Below are positions 33,872-43,108 of a DNA stretch of 64,000 bases, one piece after another (position 1 is the first letter of the stretch; each line of letters starts with the position of its first letter). The stretch lies in contig NZ_FOCI01000004.1 of the NCBI RefSeq assembly GCF_900110065.1, positions 62,001 through 126,000 of the forward strand, given 5' to 3'. Under the pieces are notes generated by a model. That model made no database searches. It had not been told where the DNA came from and saw only the letters and a list, made by a program, of their open reading frames with translations. The stretch is from Loktanella fryxellensis. Lineage in GTDB: Bacteria > Pseudomonadota > Alphaproteobacteria > Rhodobacterales > Rhodobacteraceae. The position numbers were made by a program, and so were the translations under genes.

Positions 33872-34909
33872 CTAGAGCGAGACGACGGGCCGGAAATCGT
33901 CCGGGATGCGGTCCACACCGTCGAGGATCAGGTCCACCATGACCAAAGCCACGCCGGGGGCCATGCCGAAGCCGATCTTGAACCCGCCGTTCGCCACAAA
34001 GGCCCCCAGCTGGAACGGATGCGGCCCGATCATCGGCGCGCGGCTGCGGCTGCGCGGACGCGCGCCCGCCCAGCGTTCGGCCACGGGGGCATCGCGCAGG
34101 GCTGGCACCGCGTCGCGGGCGCGGGCGATCAGCGCATCCAGTTGCGCATCGGTGGCGGCGGGGTCGTCGTAGTCACGCTCGGTCGTCGATCCGATCGCCA
34201 CGGTGCCGTCCAGATGCGGCACGATGTGCAGCCCGTCCACGAACAGTTGCGGCAGGCCCGCCGCCCCGTGCCGCAAGGTCGCCGCCTGTCCCTTGACCCC
34301 AGCGCCGACGCTGCGGGTGTGGCGGTCGGTCATCGCCACCAGACCCGCCACGCCGGTCGCCCAGACGACGGCCCCCTGCGGCGTGCCTTCGGCCACGATC
34401 CGCCCGCCCAGCGCGGTCACGGCGGCGGCCAGCGCATGGGTCGCCTGTCGCGGATGCAGCAGCGCCGACAGCGTGTCCTGCACCATCAGCCCCGTGGGGC
34501 TGTGCGGCGTCCAGCCATCCGCCTCTGCCGCCACCACGCGCCAGTCCGCCTGCCCCAGCCACAGCGCGGCCGCGCCCTGCGCCCGCGCCTCTGCCAGCGC
34601 CACCGCCGCCGCATCCGCCAGCGGCTGCACCCGCCCGCTGCGGACATATCCCGTGGGCAAACCGCCTGCCGCGGTCACGCCAGCCCAGAAATCGGCAGAG
34701 GCGAGCAGGCTGTCGCGCTGGAACGCCTTCTTGGCGTTCCACTGTTCCGGCACGTGCGGGGCCAGTGCGCCGACGATCCCGCCGGACGCCCCCGCCGCCA
34801 CGCCCGCAGGGTCGATGACCTGTACGACAGCGCCGCGCTGCACGCAGGCCCAGGCGATGGACAGGCCGAACACGCCAGCCCCCATCACCGTCACATCCGC
34901 CGTTGCCAT
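33872..34909 (-). CDS. FAD-dependent oxidoreductase, DAAO family, possible MnmC1-like
   Basis: A 345-aa glycine/D-amino acid oxidase-type flavoprotein. The Rossmann motif is VTVMGAGVFGLSIAWACVQR; the second region has VVWATGV, and the C-terminus MIGPHPFQLGAFVANGGFKI with GFGMAPGVA. It starts at ATG 34909 (MATADVTVMG), divergent to mnmD with 50 bases between. In E. coli these two activities are fused in MnmC; here the FAD half may be its separate counterpart (inference). The alternative is a D-amino acid or glycine oxidase. Confidence 0.8.
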   Translation of the reverse strand: MATADVTVMGAGVFGLSIAWACVQRGAVVQVIDPAGVAAGASGGIVGALAPHVPEQWNAKKAFQRDSLLASADFWAGVTAAGGLPTGYVRSGRVQPLADAAAVALAEARAQGAAALWLGQADWRVVAAEADGWTPHSPTGLMVQDTLSALLHPRQATHALAAAVTALGGRIVAEGTPQGAVVWATGVAGLVAMTDRHTRSVGAGVKGQAATLRHGAAGLPQLFVDGLHIVPHLDGTVAIGSTTERDYDDPAATDAQLDALIARARDAVPALRDAPVAERWAGARPRSRSRAPMIGPHPFQLGAFVANGGFKIGFGMAPGVALVMVDLILDGVDRIPDDFRPVVSL

Positions 34910-34958
34910 TCCCCGCCCCGCGTTCCACAACCTGACCAGACCCTTACGGCAATCCCCC

Positions 34959-35648
34959 ATGACCGGCCAGATCCCCAAACCGCCGCACCCGCTGGCCAAT
35001 CATCCACTGGACTGGCGCGACACGACGCACGGCCCGGTGCCCGTGTCGCTGCAGTTCGACGACCCGTTCTATTCCCTGCAGGGCGGGCTGGAGGAGACGC
35101 GCCACGTCTTCCTGTCTGGCAACGATCTGCCCGCGCGCTTCCGCGACGGGTTCCACATCGCGGAACTGGGGTTCGGCACGGGGCTGAACTTCCTGACCAC
35201 CCTTCAGGCATTCCGCGACGCGGGCATCCCCGGCAAACTGCGCTTCACCAGTTTCGAGGCCTACCCGCTAGACCCCACTGCGCTGGCGCGGGCACTGACC
35301 CCGTTTGCCGATGCCCTGCCGGTAAACCTGCTGCCTGCGGTGGCCGACCAAAGCGGCCCCGATTTTGACCTGACCATCGTGTCCGGCGACGCCACCGACA
35401 CCCTGCCCCTGTGGCAGGGGATGGCGGATGCGTGGTTCCTCGACGGCTTCTCGCCCGCCCGCAACCCGGCGCTCTGGACGCCCTCGATCCTCGCGCAGGT
35501 GGCGGCGCATACGGTGCCGGGCGGGACGGCGGCGACCTATTCCGCGGCGGGCCATGTGCGCGACAGCCTGGCCCGTGCGGGGTTCACCGTGGCCCGCGTG
35601 CCGGGGTTCGCCAGCAAGCGGCACATGACCACGGCGCGGCTGGACTGA
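34959..35648 (+). CDS. mnmD: tRNA 5-methylaminomethyl-2-thiouridine methyltransferase domain (MnmD / DUF752)
   Basis: SAM-dependent methylase that completes mnm5s2U34 in tRNA, 229 aa. It shows PLDWRDTTHGPVPVSLQFDD, the SAM motif IAELGFGTGLNFLTT, the catalytic-loop DGFSPARNPALW and the GGTAATYSAAGHVR segment. The start at 34959 (MTGQIPKPP) follows no strong ribosome site. It is followed one base later by the DMT-family gene, likely co-transcribed. Confidence 0.9.
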   Translation: MTGQIPKPPHPLANHPLDWRDTTHGPVPVSLQFDDPFYSLQGGLEETRHVFLSGNDLPARFRDGFHIAELGFGTGLNFLTTLQAFRDAGIPGKLRFTSFEAYPLDPTALARALTPFADALPVNLLPAVADQSGPDFDLTIVSGDATDTLPLWQGMADAWFLDGFSPARNPALWTPSILAQVAAHTVPGGTAATYSAAGHVRDSLARAGFTVARVPGFASKRHMTTARLD

Positions 35649-35649
35649 C

Positions 35650-36525
35650 ATGCAGACCAGCAACACCCGCCTTGGCGTCGGCCTGATGATCGCCACCACC
35701 TTCGTCTTTGCGGTGCAGGACGGGCTGTCCCGGCATCTGGCCAGCGAATACAACGTGCTGATGATCGTGATGATCCGCTACTGGTTCTTTGCGGCCTTCG
35801 TCATCGCCATCGCCAAGGCGAAGGCAGGCTCGATCCGCGCCGCCGCCGCCACCACGCAGCCCGTGCTGCAGGCGTTCCGCGGGCTGCTGCTGGCGGCCGA
35901 GATCTGCATCATGGTCGCGGCCTTCGTCGTGCTGGGCCTGATCGAGAGCCACGCGGTCTTTGCCTGCTATCCGCTGCTGGTCGCCGCCCTGTCAGGCCCG
36001 GTGCTGGGCGAAGGCGTCGGCTGGCGGCGCTGGCTGGCGATCGGCGTGGGCTTCGTCGGCGTTCTGGTGATCCTGCAACCGGGGTTCGGGGTCTTTGCGC
36101 CCGCAGCCATGCTGCCCTTCGCGGCGGCCTGCATGTTCGCGCTGTATGGCCTTCTGACGCGTTACGTCGCCCGCGCCGACACCACCGCCACCAGTTTCTT
36201 CTGGACCGGCATCAGCGGTGCGGCGGCGATGACCTGCGTCGGCCTGTGGGGGTGGGAGCCGATGACCGCCCCCGACTGGGGCTGGATGGCCGCGCTCTGC
36301 GTCACCGGCGTCACTGGTCACTGGCTGCTGATCCGCTGCTACGAGGTGGCAGAGGCGAGCGCCGTGCAACCCTTTGCCTATCTGCAACTGCCCTTCGCGG
36401 CCGTGATCGGGCTGTTCGTGTTCGGCGAGGTGCTGGAGACGCATGTCGCCGTCGGAGCGGGAATCGTCGTCGCGGCGGGTGTGTTCACCCTGCTGCGCAA
36501 CCGCCGGGTGCAAAACGCATCCTGA
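35650..36525 (+). CDS. EamA/DMT-family transporter
   Basis: Inner-membrane metabolite exporter of 291 aa with about ten hydrophobic helices in two EamA repeats (FVFAVQDGLSRHLASEYNVL and ALYGLLTRYVARADTTATSF as repeat openings). Substrate unknown. The start is 1 base after the mnmD stop. The end is followed by 135 bases before the kinase gene. Confidence 0.88.
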   Translation: MQTSNTRLGVGLMIATTFVFAVQDGLSRHLASEYNVLMIVMIRYWFFAAFVIAIAKAKAGSIRAAAATTQPVLQAFRGLLLAAEICIMVAAFVVLGLIESHAVFACYPLLVAALSGPVLGEGVGWRRWLAIGVGFVGVLVILQPGFGVFAPAAMLPFAAACMFALYGLLTRYVARADTTATSFFWTGISGAAAMTCVGLWGWEPMTAPDWGWMAALCVTGVTGHWLLIRCYEVAEASAVQPFAYLQLPFAAVIGLFVFGEVLETHVAVGAGIVVAAGVFTLLRNRRVQNAS

Positions 36526-36579
36526 CCGGCCCCGCTGCCTGTTTGAAACACGTCGCGCTGGCGCGAAACGCGTCAGGTC

Positions 36580-36599
36580 CTGATATGCTTCCGTATCAG
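36580..36599. promoter_or_regulatory. dyad upstream of the histidine kinase gene
   Basis: CTGATA and TATCAG separated by 8 bases form a short inverted repeat 61 bases before the kinase start. It may be an operator or chance. Confidence 0.25.
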
Positions 36600-36660
36600 C
36601 GCGATTGATTCGCGGTTGCGGCATCGCTACTTTTTCACAATTCAGTGTCCGAGCATTTTC

Positions 36661-37698
36661 ATGTCCGCATCCATGTCCAGCCTCCCCTTCGTCGCCGATC
36701 CGACACCGCTCTTGCCACTCGGGGTGCGGGTCGCCGGTCTGGGTCTGGGCAGCATCGATTATCACGCGGATACGATCACGCTGGACGCCCGTGCGGCCCA
36801 GCTCTTTGGCTTGACCGCCATGACGGCGATGCCGCGCACCGACCTGCACGCGTGCATCCATCCCGACGACCGCCCCGACGTGGACGCCTGCATCGCGGCG
36901 ATGCTGGCCGTGGATGGTGCGGATTTCGTCGATCTGGTGCACCGGGTGGAAACGACGGACGGCACACCGCGCTGGCTGAGCGCGCGCAAGCAGGTGACGT
37001 TCGAGACAGGGGACGACGGCCAGCGCCGCCCCGTCAGCGGTCTGGTCGCGATCATGGACGTGACTGCCCACAAGGTGGCCGAACGCCAGGTGCAGGACCT
37101 GATGCGAGAGATGAACCACCGGCTGAAGAACCTGCTGACCGTCGTCCAGAGCATCGCCCGCATGACGGCCCGGACGGGCGAGCCCGACGATTTCATCGCG
37201 CGGTTCGACGCACGGATCAGGGCGCTGGCGCACAATCAGGACCTGCTGGTGACGCGCGGCGAGGCTGGCGTCACGCTGGAGGCCCTGGTGTGCGAACAGC
37301 TGCATCCGTTCACCGGCGGCACAACCGCCCGGATCAGCATCGGCGGCCCGGACGTGCCGCTGCGGTTCAACGCGATCCAGCCGATCGGGCTTGCCCTGCA
37401 CGAACTGGCGACGAACGCAATGAAATACGGTGCCCTGTCCAACGCGGCTGGCCATGTGGCGGTGACATGGCGGGTCGCGGACGACGCGCTGACCCTGTCC
37501 TGCGTGGAAACGGGCGGTCTGGCGGTGGTGCCGCCGGACCGTCGCGGATTCGGCTCGACCGTGCTGCAATCCATGACAGAGGCCGCGCTGTGTGCCGATG
37601 TGGCGCTGGATCATCGCGCCGGGGGGGGTCCGCTGGACCATGGTCTGCCCGTTTGCGCGCATCGTCGAAAGCAGCCGGGTCTGACACCCGCCCGCTAG
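36661..37698 (+). CDS. HWE/HisKA_2-type sensor histidine kinase with a shifted C-terminus
   Basis: A cytoplasmic sensor kinase, 345 aa. A PAS-like domain (about 25-125; WLSARKQVTF ... VTAHKVAERQ) precedes the H-box REMNHRLKNLLTVVQSIARM and an ATPase domain with LHELATNAMKYGALS. It lacks membrane segments. After GFGSTVLQSM the frame passes G8 at 37621-37628. Removing one G gives VRWTMVCPFARIVE and a TGA at 37682, a typical C-terminus; as given it ends GLPVCAHRRKQPGLTPAR, unlike the family. This is either an indel or a phase-variable site. TAG is shared with the convergent lytic transglycosylase. Confidence 0.83.
   Translation: MSASMSSLPFVADPTPLLPLGVRVAGLGLGSIDYHADTITLDARAAQLFGLTAMTAMPRTDLHACIHPDDRPDVDACIAAMLAVDGADFVDLVHRVETTDGTPRWLSARKQVTFETGDDGQRRPVSGLVAIMDVTAHKVAERQVQDLMREMNHRLKNLLTVVQSIARMTARTGEPDDFIARFDARIRALAHNQDLLVTRGEAGVTLEALVCEQLHPFTGGTTARISIGGPDVPLRFNAIQPIGLALHELATNAMKYGALSNAAGHVAVTWRVADDALTLSCVETGGLAVVPPDRRGFGSTVLQSMTEAALCADVALDHRAGGGPLDHGLPVCAHRRKQPGLTPAR
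37621..37628 (+). repeat. poly-G tract (G8) in the kinase gene
   Basis: Eight consecutive G near the 3' end of the kinase. One base less restores a family-like C-terminus, so this tract is the likely site of the frame change. Confidence 0.75.
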
Positions 37699-40049
37699 CC
37701 GCCGGGGCGCAGGATGGGCCGCAAGGTGACACGCGGCCCCGTGGCGGGTCCGATCGCGGGCACGGCAGCCGCCGTCGCCTGCGGGACAGTCGCGGCGGGC
37801 ACAGCTGTTGCATCGGCCGCGACGGTCTGCACGCCGTCCGCCCGCACGGGACGGGCGACGGGGCGGAACGGGGGTGCTGCGGCGGGTGCCGTCGTCGCCA
37901 CGACCGTCTCGCCCTCAGCGGTCGGCGCGGTGCCGGGGGTCGCAACGGGCCCCGCCGTCGCCACGGTTGCATCGCGCACGGGGCGCGCCACCGGGCGCGG
38001 CAAGGCTGCGGTGGCATCGACCTCGGCGGTGGGGCCCGTCACGGGGGCCGGAACCGACAGCGCACCGCCGGGGCTGGCGGTCGGGCGCACGACGGACCCT
38101 TCGCCGATCAGCAGGTCGGTGAAACGGACCGGGCCGGTTTCGCCGCTGAGCCTTGCGGCATAGATCGGCAGCGATTCCGTCACCCGCTGCACGTAGTTGC
38201 GGGTCTCGTTGAAGGGGATCAGCTCGATCCAGTCGATCACATCGACGTCGCCGTTGCGCGGATCGCCACGCGCGGCCATCCAGTCGCGGGGCCGCCCCGG
38301 CCCCGCGTTGTAGCCTGCGGCGATCTGCACGGGGCTGTCGCCGAACCGCTCTGTCAGGTCCGCCAGATACCGCGCACCCAGCGTCGCGTTGTAACGCCAG
38401 TCGGCTGTCAGTTGCGCCTTGTCGTAAGGCAGGCCAAGCCCGCGCGACACGTCGCTCGCGGTGCCGGGCATCAGCTGCATCAGCCCCAGCGCGCCCACGG
38501 GGCTGCCGGCCTCGGTGTTGAACTCCGACTCGCGCCGGGCGATCGCCAGCGCCAGTTCGGGTGCGACCGGAAGGTCCATCGTCGTCAGCGGATGCAGCGG
38601 ATAGAAGGCGGTGGGCACGATGATCCCGCGTGCGGCGGCGGACTTGCCCAGCAGCACCTCGAAATAGGTCTGGCCCTTGGCCGCCAGTGCCGCCGAGACG
38701 CGGGCGATGTCGGGTCCGTCCAGCCGCCTGCCGATCTCGGCAAAGAACTGCACCGCCTTGCCGCGCTCTCCGGCCTGCATCAGGGCGAAGGCCGCGCGCA
38801 CCAGATCGTCCTGCAGGATGGGCGCGTCCTGCCAGTCGGTCGGATCGCCAGCCCCAGTCAGGAACGGGTCCAGCGGCACCCCCAGCTTTTCCGCCGCCAG
38901 CAATCCATAGAAGCTGGTCTGGTGCTGCGCCCCACTGGCATAGGCGGCGCGGGCATCCTCGGTCCGGCCCAGCGCCTCCAGTGCGCGACCCTGCCAGTAA
39001 CCGGCACGGCCCAGCGTGATGGCACCAAGTGCACCCGTCGACATCGCCTCGAAATGCACCAGCGCCTGTGCGGGATCGTCGAGGAACCGCAGCATCAGAT
39101 AGCCCGACAGCCATTCGAGGTCCGCATAGGATTCCGCACTCGCGTCAGCCGTCACGAAGTGCCGAGAGGCCAGATCGTAGGCGGCCTGCGCGTTTCCTTC
39201 GCGCATCTGCCAGCGCGCCAGATTGCGGCGCCAGCTGGCCCAGCGCCATGGCACACCCAGCGCCTCGGCCGAGGTGGACTGCGCGGACAGCAGGGCCATC
39301 GCGTCGGTCTGGCGCCCATTGTCGGCCAGCCAGTTGAACCGGTCGTAGATCAGGCCCGGATCGCCCTGCAGCGCGGCTGGCACCGCGTCCAGCACGTCAT
39401 CGGGCTCGCCGGTCTTGCGGATCAGGGCGATGCGCGCCCGCACCAGCGCCGCCTGATCGTCGTCGAGCAGGGGCAGCATCCGCTCCGCCTCTGCCGTCAG
39501 CCAGCGCCACAGCAGCGCATCCGCGCGGGCTGCATGCAGGTCGGACAGGTCGCTGCCGAAGGCCTGCAGAAGTGCGGCCTGTCCAGCTTCGCTCAACTCA
39601 AGCGTCAACCACGCGCTGCGGACCACGTCGCGGGCGGCGTCGAGTTGACGCAGCGCCGTCAGGGCCTGCGCCAGCCGCACCGCCCCCTGCCCGGTCACGG
39701 GCGGGGTGTCGCCGAACCAGTCCACGACGATCTGCGGGTCATAGGATGCGGGGATCAACGCCTCGGCCTCGGCGCGCAACAGGTCCTGACCGGGCCAGTC
39801 GCCGCGCACCCGCGCGAACGCCACGTAATCGGAAAACACCGCGTCGCCGAACCGCAGGCGCTGCCACGTCACCAGATCGCGGATCGCCGCGTCGTCCGTG
39901 CCCGCGCGGGCATAGGCGTTCAGAAAGTCCTGCCGCACCGCAAAGGTGATCGCCGCCACGTCGTCGCCATCCACCTGCGCCAGCAGTGGCGCGGCAGAGA
40001 CAGTCATACATGCTGCGGCGGCAAGGCGGCGCAAGCTGGGAAACGGCAT
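37695..40049 (-). CDS. soluble-type lytic transglycosylase (Slt70-like)
   Basis: Cleaves peptidoglycan glycan strands to give 1,6-anhydro ends in the periplasm. 784 aa: signal peptide (about 1-25, ending PLLAQ), a long alpha-helical superhelix, then an SLT domain from about 500 (catalytic Glu in ALAIARRESEFNTEAG; GLMQLMPGTA; AAGYNAGPGRP). A C-terminal Ala/Pro/Thr tail of about 130 residues is low-complexity with two RPVARPVR repeats. The stop is in the shared CTAG with the kinase gene. Promoter not obvious. Confidence 0.92.
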   Translation of the reverse strand: MPFPSLRRLAAAACMTVSAAPLLAQVDGDDVAAITFAVRQDFLNAYARAGTDDAAIRDLVTWQRLRFGDAVFSDYVAFARVRGDWPGQDLLRAEAEALIPASYDPQIVVDWFGDTPPVTGQGAVRLAQALTALRQLDAARDVVRSAWLTLELSEAGQAALLQAFGSDLSDLHAARADALLWRWLTAEAERMLPLLDDDQAALVRARIALIRKTGEPDDVLDAVPAALQGDPGLIYDRFNWLADNGRQTDAMALLSAQSTSAEALGVPWRWASWRRNLARWQMREGNAQAAYDLASRHFVTADASAESYADLEWLSGYLMLRFLDDPAQALVHFEAMSTGALGAITLGRAGYWQGRALEALGRTEDARAAYASGAQHQTSFYGLLAAEKLGVPLDPFLTGAGDPTDWQDAPILQDDLVRAAFALMQAGERGKAVQFFAEIGRRLDGPDIARVSAALAAKGQTYFEVLLGKSAAARGIIVPTAFYPLHPLTTMDLPVAPELALAIARRESEFNTEAGSPVGALGLMQLMPGTASDVSRGLGLPYDKAQLTADWRYNATLGARYLADLTERFGDSPVQIAAGYNAGPGRPRDWMAARGDPRNGDVDVIDWIELIPFNETRNYVQRVTESLPIYAARLSGETGPVRFTDLLIGEGSVVRPTASPGGALSVPAPVTGPTAEVDATAALPRPVARPVRDATVATAGPVATPGTAPTAEGETVVATTAPAAAPPFRPVARPVRADGVQTVAADATAVPAATVPQATAAAVPAIGPATGPRVTLRPILRPGG

Positions 40050-40119
40050 CGACTGGTCCCGGGTCAGGCATGGGGTCTGCGCAACCTAGCCATACAGAGC
40101 CCTGATGCAACGCACAATC

Positions 40120-40148
40120 TTGGCATTGTCGGCAAAGGCGTCTAGGGT
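40120..40148 (+). promoter_or_regulatory. putative dapA promoter
   Basis: TTGGCA (40120-40125) and TAGGGT (40143-40148), 17-base spacer, 57 bases before the dapA start. Confidence 0.48.
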
Positions 40149-40204
40149 CCGCCACGCGCCGCGACCCGCTCCGGCTGTGCTTACCCATCCACAGGATCAG
40201 ACCC

Positions 40205-41077
40205 ATGTTCAAAGGCTCCTTCGTCGCCCTCGTCACGCCGTTCACGGACGGACAGGTGGATCTGCCGGGGCTGAAACGGCTGGTGGACTGGCACATCGAA
40301 CAGGGCACCCATGGCCTTGTGCCGGTCGGCACCACGGGCGAAAGCCCGACGCTGAGCCATGCGGAACACGATCTGGTCGTCAAGACCGTGGTGGACCATA
40401 CCGCCGGTCGCATCCCCGTCATCGCTGGCGCCGGTTCGAACAACACGGTGGAAACCGTGCGGCTGGTGGAGGCGGCGAAGGCGAGCGGCGCCGATGCGGC
40501 GCTGGTCGTCACCCCCTATTACAACCGCCCCACGCAGGCGGGCCTGATCGCGCATTTCACCGCCGCCGCCGACTGCGGCCTGCCCGTCGTGATCTACAAC
40601 ATTCCGGGCCGGTCCGCCGTGGACATGACCGTGGCCACGATGGCCGAACTGGCGAAACACCCGATGATCGTGGGCGTCAAGGACGCGACCGGTGATCTGT
40701 CCCGCGTGCCGAAACAGCGGATGCTGTGCGGCACCGACTTTGTGCAGATGTCGGGCGAGGATGCGACGGCGCTCGGCTTCAACGCCCATGGCGGCGTCGG
40801 CTGCATTTCCGTCACCGCCAACGTGGCCCCCGCCCTGTGCGCCCGCATGCAGGAGGCGACGCTGGCGGGCGATTTTGCCACGGCCCTGACCCTGACCGAC
40901 CGCCTGATGCCCCTGCACGAGGCGATCTTCCTCGAACCGGGCCTTGTCGGTGCGAAATACGGTCTGTCCCTGCTGGGTCTGGGCGAGCCGGAGGTGCGGA
41001 CACCGCTCGTCCCCCTGACCGACGGCGTAAAGGACCGCATCCGCGCCGCGATGGTCCACGCAGGCCTGCTGAACTAG
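40205..41077 (+). CDS. dapA: 4-hydroxy-tetrahydrodipicolinate synthase
   Basis: First committed step of lysine/DAP synthesis: condenses pyruvate with aspartate semialdehyde. TIM barrel of 290 aa. The Schiff-base Lys is in [13 protein letters not shown], the Tyr in [14 protein letters not shown], and [14 protein letters not shown] and [15 protein letters not shown] are signature segments. lysA is at 54.4 kb, so both ends of the pathway lie in this window. The stop is shared, CTAG, with the convergent channel gene. Confidence 0.96.
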   Translation: MFKGSFVALVTPFTDGQVDLPGLKRLVDWHIEQGTHGLVPVGTTGESPTLSHAEHDLVVKTVVDHTAGRIPVIAGAGSNNTVETVRLVEAAKASGADAALVVTPYYNRPTQAGLIAHFTAAADCGLPVVIYNIPGRSAVDMTVATMAELAKHPMIVGVKDATGDLSRVPKQRMLCGTDFVQMSGEDATALGFNAHGGVGCISVTANVAPALCARMQEATLAGDFATALTLTDRLMPLHEAIFLEPGLVGAKYGLSLLGLGEPEVRTPLVPLTDGVKDRIRAAMVHAGLLN

Positions 41078-41520
41078 GGACCCGCGCCGGTTAGGGCTCC
41101 CTGCTGGCCTGCGCGGATCGCGCGCAGGCTGTCCAGCATCAGCGCTGTCGTCAGTCCGATGTTCAGCAACCCGTTGGTCGCGGCCATGCCTGCCAGCAAC
41201 CGCCACTCCATCGGCAGCAGCACATCGCCGAACCCGAGTGTGGTAAAAGCGACAAGCGCGAAATAGACCGCTTCCTCCAGCGTGGCGAAGATGTGCAGGC
41301 CGCGCAGCGCCAGCGCCCAGATCCAGACCCCCAGCGTCATCTGCGCCAGCACCCACACGGCCGTCATGCAAAGCACGAAGACCAGCTTGGGCGGATGCGG
41401 TCTGCGCGCCAGCCAGGGTCGCAGGCGGACCAGCGCCGCCTCCATCGCCCAGTAACTGACACCGGCGATCAGGATGGACGTCAGGACGAGGACGCTGCCG
41501 AAGGCGATCTGGATCAGCAT
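41074..41520 (-). CDS. two-TM potassium-channel-like protein (Ion_trans_2)
   Basis: A 148-aa inner-membrane protein with several hydrophobic helices and the pore filter [11 protein letters not shown], a relative of the K+ filter TVGYGD. The first helix is [20 protein letters not shown]. It has no ligand-binding domain. It may be a small ion channel subunit; selectivity is not certain since GFG replaces GYG. Divergent from smpB. Confidence 0.85.
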   Translation of the reverse strand: MLIQIAFGSVLVLTSILIAGVSYWAMEAALVRLRPWLARRPHPPKLVFVLCMTAVWVLAQMTLGVWIWALALRGLHIFATLEEAVYFALVAFTTLGFGDVLLPMEWRLLAGMAATNGLLNIGLTTALMLDSLRAIRAGQQGALTGAGP

Positions 41521-41660
41521 CGGTCATTCCAAGAGGCGACAGATGCCCCGCGCCCATACTATCACCGCGACGGGCCGCCCGGCCAGCCGCCACGGCGCCA
41601 TGGCCTGCGGCGGGTTGCCGTCACCTTGTGCTGTGCTGCGCCGTGACATAGTTAGGCCCA

Positions 41661-42134
41661 ATGGCCAGCAAATCCGACACCAAGAACTACAAGGTCGTCG
41701 CCGAAAACCGGCGCGCCCGCTACGACTTCGAGATCCAGGAGGATCTGGAGGTCGGGATCATCCTCCACGGGTCAGAGGTGAAGTCCCTGCGCGTCGGCCA
41801 GTCGAACATCGCCGACAGCTATGCGAGCGTGGACAACGGCGAGTTGTGGCTGACCAATTCCTACATCGCGCCCTATGAACAGGCCATGTTCGGCCACGAG
41901 GCACGGGCGAAACGCAAGCTCCTCGTCAAGTCGCGCGAAATGGCCCGCCTGTGGAACGCCACCAAGCGCGAGGGCATGACGCTGGTGCCGCTGGTGATGT
42001 ATTTCAACGACCGCGGGCTGGTGAAGCTGAAGATTGCCATCGCCAAGGGCAAGAAGAACCACGACAAGCGCGCCTCCGACGCCAAGCGCGACTGGGCCCG
42101 GCAGAAGAGCCGGATCATGAAGACCCACGACTGA
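41661..42134 (+). CDS. smpB: SsrA-binding protein SmpB
   Basis: Brings tmRNA to stalled ribosomes for trans-translation. 157 aa, starting [20 protein letters not shown]. It has the OB-fold segments [29 protein letters not shown] and the [10 protein letters not shown] stretch, with the C-terminal basic helix ([20 protein letters not shown]) that enters the mRNA channel. tmRNA is not visible in this window. Confidence 0.96.
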   Translation: MASKSDTKNYKVVAENRRARYDFEIQEDLEVGIILHGSEVKSLRVGQSNIADSYASVDNGELWLTNSYIAPYEQAMFGHEARAKRKLLVKSREMARLWNATKREGMTLVPLVMYFNDRGLVKLKIAIAKGKKNHDKRASDAKRDWARQKSRIMKTHD

Positions 42135-42155
42135 TCCTGCGACGCGGGGCGCAAC

Positions 42156-42184
42156 TTGCGCGACCCCGGCCCCTGCGATAGGTC
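42156..42184 (+). promoter_or_regulatory. putative sseA promoter
   Basis: TTGCGC (42156-42161) and TAGGTC (42179-42184), 17-base spacer, 29 bases before the ATG. Confidence 0.42.
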
Positions 42185-42213
42185 AAGGGCCAATCCTCAG
42201 CAACAGGTGCGCC

Positions 42214-43080
42214 ATGGCCGACACGTCAGACGACCCGCAGACGCTGGTCAGCACCCGCTGGCTGGCAGACCACCTGTCGGACCCGGACCTGCGACTGCTG
42301 GACGCCAGCTGGCACATGCCCGACGCGGGCCGCGATGCCGCCGCAGAATACCATGCGGACCACATCCCCGGCGCACGCTTTTTCGACATCGACGAGATCA
42401 GCGATGCGCGGTCGGAATTGCCGCACATGGCACCCGCCACGGAAAAGTTCATGTCGCGGATGCGCGCGATGGGCGTCGGCGACGGCCATCAGGTCGTGGT
42501 CTATGACAGCACGGGGCTGTTTTCCGCCGCCCGCGTGTGGTGGCTGTTCCGCCTGATGGGCAAGCGCGACGTGGCGGTGCTGGACGGCGGCCTGCCCAAA
42601 TGGCGGGCCGAAGGGCACCCGATGGACGACAACGCCCCGGTGATCCGCGACCGCCACATGACCACCAGCCGCCAGAACCAGCTGGTGCGCGACGTCACAC
42701 AGGTCGCCCGCGCGGCCAAGCTTGGCGATCACACGATCATCGACGCCCGCGGCCCCGGTCGCTTTGCGGGCACCGAACCCGAACCCCGCGCGGGCCTGCG
42801 CAGCGGCCACATTCCCGGCGCGCGCAACGTCCACTACGCCACGCTGCTGAACGCGGATGGCACGCTGAAAGCCGCGCCAGCCCTGCAAAAGGTCTTTGCC
42901 GATGCGGGTGCCGACCTGACGAAGCCCGTCATCACCACCTGTGGGTCGGGCGTGACGGCGGCGATCGTCAACCTCGCCCTCGAACGGATCGGCAAGACCG
43001 ATCACGCACTCTACGACGGCTCATGGTCCGAATGGGGCATGTATGCCGACCTCCCCCTCGCCACCGGCCCCGCCGCCTGA
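42214..43080 (+). CDS. sseA: 3-mercaptopyruvate/thiosulfate sulfurtransferase
   Basis: Two-domain rhodanese, 288 aa. The N-terminal domain has VVVYDSTGLFSAARVWW but no active Cys; the C-terminal domain carries the catalytic loop TTCGSGVTAAI, whose CGSGVT pattern fits 3-mercaptopyruvate sulfurtransferase. HIPGARFFDIDEISD is the typical N-terminal signature. Likely cytoplasmic, cysteine catabolism and sulfur transfer. It is followed 28 bases later by the aminotransferase. Confidence 0.92.
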   Translation: MADTSDDPQTLVSTRWLADHLSDPDLRLLDASWHMPDAGRDAAAEYHADHIPGARFFDIDEISDARSELPHMAPATEKFMSRMRAMGVGDGHQVVVYDSTGLFSAARVWWLFRLMGKRDVAVLDGGLPKWRAEGHPMDDNAPVIRDRHMTTSRQNQLVRDVTQVARAAKLGDHTIIDARGPGRFAGTEPEPRAGLRSGHIPGARNVHYATLLNADGTLKAAPALQKVFADAGADLTKPVITTCGSGVTAAIVNLALERIGKTDHALYDGSWSEWGMYADLPLATGPAA

Positions 43081-43108
43081 CGCGCCACCTCCCTAGGAAC
43101 CCCTCCCC

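Noticed and set aside
36645-40145. Long + strand frame of over 1,100 codons across the kinase and lytic transglycosylase
   Set aside because: It runs out of frame with the kinase and antisense to the transglycosylase, with no recognisable motifs.
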